Shown: piece after piece, positions 1 through 6,028 of the stretch
Layout of the letters: each line of letters starts with the position of its first letter
How positions within the stretch are numbered: the first letter of the stretch is position 1
Assembly: GCA_030040755.1 (NCBI GenBank)
Contig: JASHTC010000200.1
Location: forward strand, 1 to 10,227
DNA: 10,227 bases
Origin: Thermoplasmata archaeon
Lineage (GTDB): Archaea > Thermoplasmatota > Thermoplasmata > Lutacidiplasmatales > UBA184
Direction of reading: 5' to 3'
Translations under genes and position numbers: made by a program
The notes under the pieces: generated by a model
What the model was told of the DNA's origin: nothing
Seen by the model: only the letters and a program-made list of their open reading frames with translations
Databases searched by the model: none

Positions 1-1
1 G

Positions 2-913
2 ACCGTCGATGACTCCCTGGTCCTCGTGATCCGGGAGGGCCGGCATCCGGTGCTCGAGCGCGGGAAGGGGTCCGACTTCGTCCCGAACGACACCGACCTC
101 GACCCGGAGGCGAGCCGGCTGGTCGTCCTCACCGGCCCCAACATGTCGGGGAAATCGACCTACATGCGCCAGGTCGGGCTCCTGGTCGTGCTCGCCCAGG
201 CGGGCTCCTACGTACCGGCGAAGTACGCCCGGATTGGCGTGGTTCGGAGGCTCTTCACCCGGATGGGATTCACGGACGAGATCGGGCGCGGCAAGTCGAG
301 CTTCATGGTCGAGATGAGCGAGGTCTCCGACATTCTCCACGCGGCCGACGAACGGTCGCTGGTCCTGCTGGACGAGGTCGGGCGCGGGACGAGCACCTTC
401 GACGGCCTTGCCCTCGCCTGGGCGACCCTACGATACCTCCACGACCGGAGCCGCGCTCGGTGCCTGCTCGCCACCCACTACCATCAGCTGACCGAGATGG
501 TCGCCGGACTCTCGGGCGCGCGGAACGCCCACTTCGCGGTCCGCGAGGCGCCCGACGGGATCGTCTTCCTCCATCGGCTGCTCCCCGGGAGCACCGACCG
601 CAGTTACGGCATCCACGTCGCCCGCCTCGCCGGGGTGCCCGAGGAGGTTCTCGGGGAGGCCGAGCGCCTCCTGCGCCAGCTGGAGACCGACGGGATCCCG
701 TCATCGGCCCGTCCCCGGCGCGGGGGTCGCCCGGGCCCCCGGTACACCCAAGGGATCCTCCTGGCCACCGAGCCGCGCGCCGCGTCGGGGCTCCTGCACG
801 ACCTGAGCGAGGTCGAGCCGGACCGGCTGACTCCCGAAGAGGCCCACGAACGATTGCGGGAACTCGCTCGGAGAGCGCGCGAGGAGTCCCGCACGGACCG
901 GGCGGCTCGATGA
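2..913 (+). CDS. mutS: DNA mismatch-repair ATPase MutS, C-terminal part (5' truncated by window)
   Basis: MutS recognises mismatched DNA and recruits MutL in an ATP-dependent manner. The reading frame is open from base 2, so the mismatch-binding, connector and most of the lever domains lie outside the window; 303 residues remain. Visible ATPase elements in order are Walker A GPNMSGKST (134-160), Walker B LVLLDE (359-376) followed by GRGTST, and the switch THYHQ (473-487). After the ATPase core the protein keeps the C-terminal helical element LTPEEAHERLREL (about 827-865), typical of repair-type MutS1 rather than MutS2; no Smr nuclease domain follows. A GTG at 26 could be misread as a start, but homology continues upstream of it (VDDSLVLVIREGRHPVLE). 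The stop overlaps the mutL start as ATGA. Family assignment is firm; MutS genes in archaea are usually considered bacterial acquisitions. Confidence 0.97.
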   Translation, partial: TVDDSLVLVIREGRHPVLERGKGSDFVPNDTDLDPEASRLVVLTGPNMSGKSTYMRQVGLLVVLAQAGSYVPAKYARIGVVRRLFTRMGFTDEIGRGKSSFMVEMSEVSDILHAADERSLVLLDEVGRGTSTFDGLALAWATLRYLHDRSRARCLLATHYHQLTEMVAGLSGARNAHFAVREAPDGIVFLHRLLPGSTDRSYGIHVARLAGVPEEVLGEAERLLRQLETDGIPSSARPRRGGRPGPRYTQGILLATEPRAASGLLHDLSEVEPDRLTPEEAHERLRELARRAREESRTDRAAR

Positions 914-2673
914 GCGGAGGGGGGTCGCCGACCCGCTCCCCGATTCGCCGGCTCGACCCGGCGACCGTCGAGCGGATCGCCGCGGGGGAGGTGGTCGAGC
1001 GGCCGGCGTCCGTCGTCAAGGAGCTGGTCGAGAACTCGCTCGATGCCGGGGCGACGGTGGTCACTGTCACGCTCGAGGACGGCGGGCTCGACCGGATCGA
1101 GGTGGCCGACAACGGGTTCGGCATCCCTCCCCAGGAGCTGGCGCTGGCGGTCGAGCGCCATGCCACCAGCAAGCTTCGCCCCGAGGGGCCCGTGGACCGG
1201 ATCACTTCGCTCGGGTTCCGGGGGGAGGCGCTCGCCGCCATCGGGACCGTCAGCCGGCTGCGCATCGTCTCGCGAACGCCCGAGCGAGAGGAGGCGACGG
1301 GGCTGTCGGTGGTCGGGGGCATGGTCGGCCGCCGGTCGACCCGGGGGCGCGCCCCCGGTACGACCGTGGAGGTGGCGGACCTCTTCTTCAACACCCCGGC
1401 CCGTCGGAAGTTCCTGAAGAGCCCCGCGGCCGAGCAGGTCGAGGCCGTCGCCACCGTCGAGCGCCAGTATCTGGCCCACCCCGAGGCGACCTTCCGCGTC
1501 CGTTCGGACGCCCGCGACCTGGCCCTCTACCCGGGGACCTCCTCGCTCCGAGACGCGGCGGCCCGAGTCTTGGGGCCCAGCCTGCTGCGCGAGTCCTTCG
1601 AGGTGACCGGCCGGCTCCCCGGCGGGCGGGTGCGGGGTATCCTCGGCCGTCCGGAGACCGCCGCCCCCTCCTCCCGCGGACTCCACCTGGTCGTCAACGG
1701 CCGACCCATCACCTCGCGTCCGCTCGCCCAAGCGGTCCGCGCGGCGTACATCGACTACCTGCCGCGCACCCGGTACCCGGTGGGCGTCCTCTGGCTCGAG
1801 CTGGACCCCGAGCGGGTCGACGTGAACGTTCATCCCACGAAGCAGGAGGTGCGGTTCCACCGCGAACGGGAGCTGGCGGACGACCTCCGACGCCGGGTGC
1901 GCGAGGCCCTGCTCGCGCACCCCTCGATCTCGGAAGCCCCCGCGTCGACCCCCGCTCGTCTCCCGTCGCCGTCCGCCGCCTCCCGGCCGCTGGCCCGAGC
2001 GAGCGGGCCTCCCCCTCCGCTGGCGGCCGCACGCCAGCGCACGTTGACTCCGGCTCCGGAGGCGGCCCCGGCCCCCGTGCGGCCCCCCGGGGCCACCTCC
2101 TCCCTGCGTTTGCTCGGCTGCATCGGCGCGCTCTACTGGGTCGCCGAGGACGCGGAGGGCATGGTCCTGATCGACCAGCATGCGGCCAGCGAGCGCGTGG
2201 TCTACGAGGACCTGCGCCGGCAGGGAGAGCTGGGCTGCCAGACGCTCATGAGTCCCGTGCCCCTCACCCTGAGCGGGGCGGAGCGCGCCGCCCTGGAAGC
2301 GCACGCCGAGGCGATCCGGCGCTCGGGCTTCCGGGTCGAGCCGTTCGGCCCGGAGACCTACCGGGTGCATGCGGTACCGGTCTACCGGGGGCGGCAGGCC
2401 CAGACCGAAGCCCTCCGGGAGCTGCTCGACGAGCTGGCCGCGGGGGGACGGCCGACCCTGCCCGATAGCCTCGAGGAACGGACAGCGGCCTCGCTCGCCT
2501 GTCACGCCGCGATCCGAGCGGGGGACGTGGTCGGGGTCGAGGAGTTCGCCCGGGTCCTCGAGGAGCTCGCCCGTCTCCCCGAGTCGTCGTACGCTTGCCC
2601 GCACGGGCGCCCCATCCTGATCCGGCTGCCCCGGGGCCGACTGGACCGTTGGTTCCTCCGGACCGGCACATGA
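910..2673 (+). CDS. mutL: DNA mismatch-repair protein MutL, endonuclease type
   Basis: MutL couples mismatch recognition by MutS to strand incision. The 587-residue protein starts at the ATG overlapping the mutS stop; the open frame runs further upstream, but the family N terminus matches this start after a short 11-residue lead. The GHKL ATPase domain shows KELVENSLDAG (E38, N42), DNGFGI (67-72), HATSK and GFRGEAL (102-108), then VNVHPTK with Lys311. A Pro/Ala-rich linker spans about 338-397. The C-terminal domain has the nuclease motif DQHA-x2-E-x4-E (422-433), ACHAAIRAGD (C531) and CPHGRP (563-568), the set found in Bacillus MutL and eukaryotic PMS2 and absent from E. coli MutL. It should therefore nick DNA itself and need no MutH. 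QTLMSP (444-449) sits where the sliding-clamp motif of endonuclease MutL proteins lies. The stop overlaps the next gene as ATGA. Confidence 0.97.
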   Translation: MSGGGSPTRSPIRRLDPATVERIAAGEVVERPASVVKELVENSLDAGATVVTVTLEDGGLDRIEVADNGFGIPPQELALAVERHATSKLRPEGPVDRITSLGFRGEALAAIGTVSRLRIVSRTPEREEATGLSVVGGMVGRRSTRGRAPGTTVEVADLFFNTPARRKFLKSPAAEQVEAVATVERQYLAHPEATFRVRSDARDLALYPGTSSLRDAAARVLGPSLLRESFEVTGRLPGGRVRGILGRPETAAPSSRGLHLVVNGRPITSRPLAQAVRAAYIDYLPRTRYPVGVLWLELDPERVDVNVHPTKQEVRFHRERELADDLRRRVREALLAHPSISEAPASTPARLPSPSAASRPLARASGPPPPLAAARQRTLTPAPEAAPAPVRPPGATSSLRLLGCIGALYWVAEDAEGMVLIDQHAASERVVYEDLRRQGELGCQTLMSPVPLTLSGAERAALEAHAEAIRRSGFRVEPFGPETYRVHAVPVYRGRQAQTEALRELLDELAAGGRPTLPDSLEERTAASLACHAAIRAGDVVGVEEFARVLEELARLPESSYACPHGRPILIRLPRGRLDRWFLRTGT

Positions 2674-3221
2674 CCTGGGCCGGCGCGCCCCGCCCGAGCG
2701 AGCGGGCGCTGGTCGAGGCGGGAGCGCGGTACCTTACGGAGCTCGGGTACCGAACGTGGCCGAACCCCGACGGGACGGACTACTTCGACCTCGTCGCGCG
2801 CCGGGGCGCGGAGGTAGGCCTGGTCGAGGCCAAGGTCGCGGACCGACGGACCGTGCTCGCCCAGGCCCTCACCCGACGGGTCTGGGGAGATTGGGTCGCG
2901 GTCCTGGTGGGCTCCCCGCGGGCCGCCGAGCGGCTCGAATCGCGGACCCGCGCCACGCGGGCCGCCCCCGTCGGGGTATGGACGGTCGACCAGGACCGGG
3001 TCCGTGTCCTCCGCCCGGCGCGGGCGTGGGCCGAGCCGGGCGCAGCCGACCCGTACGCCGCGCTTCGGGAACGGTTCCGGCGGATCCTCGACGCCCTCGA
3101 GCGGGGGGACCTGCCCGCCGGGCTGGCCTGGGACTCCGTCCCCGGCTCGGTGCGCCGGGCCTCCCACGGGAGGCGGTTCCGGGAGTGGCGCCTGGACGAG
3201 GGGAAGCCGGCCGACCGGTGA
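2670..3221 (+). CDS. Putative PD-(D/E)XK nuclease-fold protein coupled to mutL
   Basis: This 183-residue protein begins at an ATG overlapping the mutL stop (ATGA); an in-frame ATG at 2595 would put a low-complexity tail inside mutL and is less likely. I recognise no named family. The N-terminal third has the layout of a PD-(D/E)XK core: a helix with Glu11 (SERALVEAGARYLTELGY), Asp40 on a strand (YFDLVARRG), a turn, then GLVEAKV giving Glu53-x-Lys55, and Gln65 on the following helix (LAQAL). This is the E...D...ExK...Q order of Hjc/RecB-like nucleases. A strand reading WVAVLVGS and a GVWTVDQDRVRVL segment follow, resembling some uncharacterised PD-(D/E)XK proteins. The C terminus is arginine-rich (about 155-177). 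No signal peptide or membrane segment is seen. Position as third gene of a mutS-mutL operon suggests a DNA-processing role, which is inference; an inactive nuclease-fold adaptor is the main alternative. Confidence 0.7.
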   Translation: MTWAGAPRPSERALVEAGARYLTELGYRTWPNPDGTDYFDLVARRGAEVGLVEAKVADRRTVLAQALTRRVWGDWVAVLVGSPRAAERLESRTRATRAAPVGVWTVDQDRVRVLRPARAWAEPGAADPYAALRERFRRILDALERGDLPAGLAWDSVPGSVRRASHGRRFREWRLDEGKPADR

Positions 3222-4370
3222 TCACGCCACGAGGAGTCGGCGCGCCGCCGTGACGGTCGCGGCGACGCGTTCGGGGTCGAACCGGGACGCGAACGCCGCG
3301 CCCGCCTTCCCGAGCATTCGGCGCTGCTCCGGGTCGGCCAATAGTTCGGCCAGCGAGGCGGCGAGGTCGGCCGGGTCGGGGGAGCCCGCGAACCGCACCG
3401 CCCCGTCCGGGGCGGTCGGAAAGCGGACCGAGGGGCTCGCGAGCACCGCGCAGCCGGCGCGCAGGGCGAGTACGCTCCCGACGTCGAACCGGGGGACCGT
3501 CGGGGCAATCAGGGCCACGTCGGCCGCGGCGAACGCCCGCTCGAAGCTCGCGGTGTCGCGCTCCGGGATCCACGTCACGCCGGGCTCGACCCGGTCGACC
3601 GCGGCTCCGACCCCCACCAGGCGAGCCCCCACGAAGAGGGACCGGACCCGGCGGAACGCCTCCTGCACCGCCCTCACTTCGGGAGAGCTGGCGTCCTCCG
3701 ACCCGACGGGGGCCGCCACCACCAGGACGTCCAACGGGAGGCGCAGGTCCCCGCGGGCGTTCGTCCGGGAGGGGAGGGTCCCGCCGAGGACCGGGGTCGG
3801 GGCATCCGTCAGGAGGTGGGGGTCCACGGAGTACTCCCGGGCCAGGATGGCGGGGACCTCCGGGTCGTCGTAGAACAGTCGGTCGGCCTCCGCGAGCGCC
3901 TCGCGTTCGAGCCGGCGGACGCTCCGCCGGTCGCGCCACGTCTCGACCCGCCCCATGAACGAGCCCGGGTGCTGGTGCGCGGCGACCCCGTCGTAGGCGG
4001 CGAGCTCCACGCCCCGGACGATCCCGACCACCGAGGGGGAGCCGGAGCGACGCCGACCGCCGAACACGGGTCCGAGCCCGATCGGGTCGCGGACGACCAG
4101 CTCGGCCTCCGGACGGATGCGGCGGCCGGCCGCGCCCGCCAGCGCGGCGCCCTCGACAGCCGCGCCCGGACGACGCACGGCAAGGTCGACCCGCACCGCC
4201 TCGACCCCCGGTGGGGCCGGAGCGGCCGTGGGGCCGGGGGGGTGGAGGACCCGCACCCGGTCGCCGCCGGAGGCGACTCCGGCCGCGAGCGCCCAGGACG
4301 GTGCGGCGGGGTCGTACGGGTCCGAGGGGCACGGGCCCGCGGCCACGAGGTCGACCGTGCGTCCCGCCAT
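3222..4370 (-). CDS. GT-B-like glycosyltransferase, family-4-like and divergent
   Basis: This 382-residue protein probably transfers a sugar from a nucleotide or lipid donor to an unknown acceptor. The chosen ATG at 4368-4370 gives the N terminus MAGRTVDLVAAGPCPSDPYDPAAPS, typical of the first Rossmann half of GT-B enzymes; an upstream in-frame start at 4496 would run back into the preceding gene. The second half has the usual order: strand LDVLVVAAP, a helix and GARLVGVG, WIPERDTASFERAFAAADVALIAP, then FDVGSVLALRAGCAVLASP (about 295-314) and a C-terminal helix LAELLADPEQRRMLGKAGAAFASRFDPERVA. Both glutamates of the family-4 EX7E donor-site motif appear to be missing: the second falls on Leu. 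It lies 52 bases downstream of a phosphohydrolase gene and may be cotranscribed with it. Cytosolic or peripheral; no membrane helix seen. Substrate unknown. Confidence 0.75.
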   Translation of the reverse strand: MAGRTVDLVAAGPCPSDPYDPAAPSWALAAGVASGGDRVRVLHPPGPTAAPAPPGVEAVRVDLAVRRPGAAVEGAALAGAAGRRIRPEAELVVRDPIGLGPVFGGRRRSGSPSVVGIVRGVELAAYDGVAAHQHPGSFMGRVETWRDRRSVRRLEREALAEADRLFYDDPEVPAILAREYSVDPHLLTDAPTPVLGGTLPSRTNARGDLRLPLDVLVVAAPVGSEDASSPEVRAVQEAFRRVRSLFVGARLVGVGAAVDRVEPGVTWIPERDTASFERAFAAADVALIAPTVPRFDVGSVLALRAGCAVLASPSVRFPTAPDGAVRFAGSPDPADLAASLAELLADPEQRRMLGKAGAAFASRFDPERVAATVTAARRLLVA

Positions 4371-4396
4371 CCTGCCGCTTCGAGAAGGGCCGGGGG

Positions 4397-4402
4397 AAAA
4401 AA
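4397..4402 (-). terminator. U-tract, possible terminator between phosphohydrolase and glycosyltransferase genes
   Basis: The minus-strand RNA has six consecutive U residues starting 20 bases after the stop codon of the phosphohydrolase gene, standing out in a region otherwise nearly all G and C. Archaeal termination, including that stimulated by FttA, occurs at U-rich tracts without needing a hairpin, so this is a plausible termination or partial-termination site. One short tract in a gap with no visible TATA box for the next gene may only attenuate transcription. Confidence 0.4.
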
Positions 4403-4422
4403 CGTTCCGTCCCAGTCGCGGG

Positions 4423-5925
4423 CTACGCCGGGAGGCCCAGTCGGGCCCCGAACGAGCGTCCGGCCCACTCGGCGGGCGGGGGTACCCCCATCCCATCGAG
4501 GATGGTCGGTGCCACGTCGATGAGGCGGACGGTCCCCGGGGCCCCTCCGGCCTTGATGCCGTCGCCCGCCCCGATGAAGATGCCGTCCATCCGGTGGGTC
4601 CCCGAGCCGCAGAAGTAGCGCGGCCGGTCGCGGATCAACGGCTGGTCGAAGGCGAAGTCCATCCGGGGCTCGGTCCGCATCCCGTCGACCCGGATGAGCA
4701 GCGAGGGGGCATGCTCGAGGTGTCGCCCCTGGTAGATGTCGGCCGGCACCAGCACCTCGATGCGGGCATCCGGGTAGGCTTCGAGGCGGGCGCGCAGTTC
4801 GACGAGCGCCTGCTCCCGTGCGGTGCCCCGCAGCCTCGGGTTGCGCGGGTTGAGGTAGATCCCCTCGGGGACGGGGTAGGAGTAGGCGACCGTCTGCTTC
4901 CAGTCGATCTGGCGGGTCGCCCCCTCGAACGAGGCGTCTCCGATCAGCACGTTGGCGAGGTCCCCCCGCGAGCCGTCGCGCAGGAACCCGGCGATCCGGC
5001 TCGACAGACGTCGGAGCAGCGGGACCCGTTGGGCGGACAGCGAGAGCCGGGCGAAGAGGCGGCGGCTCCACGGGACCGGAGCGTCCCGGAAGACCAGGAA
5101 CCCCTCCTGGGCCAGCCATCGATTCGTCAGGAAGTCGCTCTCGATCCGGCCGTGCCCATGGTCCGAGATCACGAAGGTGACCGCCGGACCCCCGCTGGCG
5201 CGGAACGCCCGGTCGACCTCCGCGCAGGCCGCGTCGACCGTGCGCCAGAACTGGCGAAGGTCCTCGGGGACCTCGGCCGCCGGACGGTCGAGCTCCGTCC
5301 AGAGCTGGTGCTGGACCCGGTCGGTCTCGCGGAACAGGGCGAAGAGGAACTCAGGCCGATGCCGCTGGGCGAGGCCGGCCGCCGCGCGTCCCCGCTGCCG
5401 GACCGACTCGGTGGCGCTCGCCACCCAGGCGGCCCGCTCGGACTCCCGGAAGACCGGCAACTCCGCCGGGTACGGGCCCCCCAGCGTCCCCTCGACCTCG
5501 GCCCGGAGGGAACCGGGGTAGGTGGACGAGGTGGAGGAGAACATGCCGGGCAGGATGAACCCGTGGACCGGGTAGGGGGTGTGCATCGGGAAGTTCACGA
5601 CGCCGACCCGGCGACCGAGGCGCGAGAGGCGGTCCCAGACCGCCTCGGCGGGCCGGAACGACTGGACGATCCGGGACTCGCCCGGGGCGCCGACCGGCTC
5701 CGTGAACCCGAAGATCCCGAGCTCGCCGGGGTCGAGACCGGTCGCGAACGAGTACCACGCCGGGATGGTCTTCGCCGGGTAGACCGACCGCAGCGGGGCC
5801 TTGACCCCGCGCTCCGCCAGGGAGCGGAGGAACGGGAGGTCACCGGCCTGCATCAGCGGGTCGAGCAGGTCGAACGTTCCCCCGTCCAGGCCGAGGACCA
5901 GGAATCGTCGGACCGCCGAACCCAT
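4423..5925 (-). CDS. Alkaline-phosphatase-superfamily phosphohydrolase (type I phosphodiesterase / COG3379-like)
   Basis: A 500-residue metal-dependent enzyme predicted to hydrolyse a phosphomonoester or phosphodiester; the substrate is unknown. Residues matching the two-zinc site of the superfamily are all present: Asp14 in VLGLDGGTFD, the nucleophile Thr53 in PAKTIPAWYSFATG, Asp202 and His206 in FRETDRVQHQLW, Asp255-His256 in ISDHGHG, and His444 in GSGTHRMDGIF. The C terminus has IDVAPTILDGMGVP, usual for this fold. There is no signal peptide or membrane segment, so a cytosolic enzyme is expected. The ATG at 5923-5925 is preferred over an in-frame GTG at 5967 because it has a GGTGA ribosome-binding site four bases upstream and lies about 23 bases after the expected transcription start; the GTG would precede that start. 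Stop codon is TAG. The adjacent glycosyltransferase suggests work on a glycan or lipid-linked sugar phosphate, which is inference. Confidence 0.85.
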   Translation of the reverse strand: MGSAVRRFLVLGLDGGTFDLLDPLMQAGDLPFLRSLAERGVKAPLRSVYPAKTIPAWYSFATGLDPGELGIFGFTEPVGAPGESRIVQSFRPAEAVWDRLSRLGRRVGVVNFPMHTPYPVHGFILPGMFSSTSSTYPGSLRAEVEGTLGGPYPAELPVFRESERAAWVASATESVRQRGRAAAGLAQRHRPEFLFALFRETDRVQHQLWTELDRPAAEVPEDLRQFWRTVDAACAEVDRAFRASGGPAVTFVISDHGHGRIESDFLTNRWLAQEGFLVFRDAPVPWSRRLFARLSLSAQRVPLLRRLSSRIAGFLRDGSRGDLANVLIGDASFEGATRQIDWKQTVAYSYPVPEGIYLNPRNPRLRGTAREQALVELRARLEAYPDARIEVLVPADIYQGRHLEHAPSLLIRVDGMRTEPRMDFAFDQPLIRDRPRYFCGSGTHRMDGIFIGAGDGIKAGGAPGTVRLIDVAPTILDGMGVPPPAEWAGRSFGARLGLPA

Positions 5926-5929
5926 GTAC

Positions 5930-5934
5930 TCACC
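5930..5934 (-). promoter_or_regulatory. Ribosome-binding site GGTGA of the phosphohydrolase gene
   Basis: GGTGA on the minus strand is complementary to the TCACC part of the archaeal 16S rRNA 3' end and lies four bases before the ATG at 5925. It decides in favour of this start over the upstream GTG. Confidence 0.6.
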
Positions 5935-5968
5935 GTCAGATACAGACGGGTAGATTGACCTGGGCACG

Positions 5969-5978
5969 CCTATTTAGG
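5969..5978 (-). promoter_or_regulatory. TATA box of the phosphohydrolase gene
   Basis: CCTAAATAGG on the minus strand is an AT-rich island in very GC-rich sequence and is preceded by a purine-rich GACGAAAT that could serve as BRE. With the usual archaeal distance of about 25 bases the transcript would start near 5948, leaving a leader of about 23 bases that contains the GGTGA site. This separates the phosphohydrolase gene from fttA transcriptionally. Confidence 0.6.
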
Positions 5979-5994
5979 ATTTCGTCCAATTCGG

Positions 5995-6028
5995 GCGCTC
6001 GTCCGGGGGGGAACGGTCTCCCGAGCGC
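5995..6028 (-). repeat. Inverted repeat directly after the fttA stop codon
   Basis: GCGCTCG (5995-6001) and CGAGCGC (6022-6028) form a perfect 7-bp inverted repeat with a 20-base spacer. It begins at the base following the fttA stop and ends just upstream of the BRE/TATA of the next gene. In fttA RNA it could fold into a 3' hairpin protecting the end; no U-run follows, so it is not a bacterial-type terminator. As DNA it could equally be an operator for the next promoter. Confidence 0.35.

Noticed and set aside
460..909. Upstream extension of the mutL frame to an ATG at 460
   Set aside because: It would lie wholly inside mutS and encodes Arg/Pro-rich sequence; the MutL family N terminus begins just after the ATG at 910, which is coupled to the mutS stop.
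604..2604. Long open frame on the minus strand across mutS/mutL, and similar long frames opposite other genes (4117-5958 plus, 6089-7918 plus, 8827-9954 minus)
   Set aside because: High GC makes stops rare in antisense frames. The translations are Arg/Gly/Pro-rich with no recognisable motif, and each lies opposite a gene with intact catalytic residues.
4423..4425. TAG stops (phosphohydrolase here, psmB at 7999) as possible pyrrolysine codons
   Set aside because: Both proteins end where their families normally end, and no pyl genes are visible. Ordinary stop use is the simpler reading.
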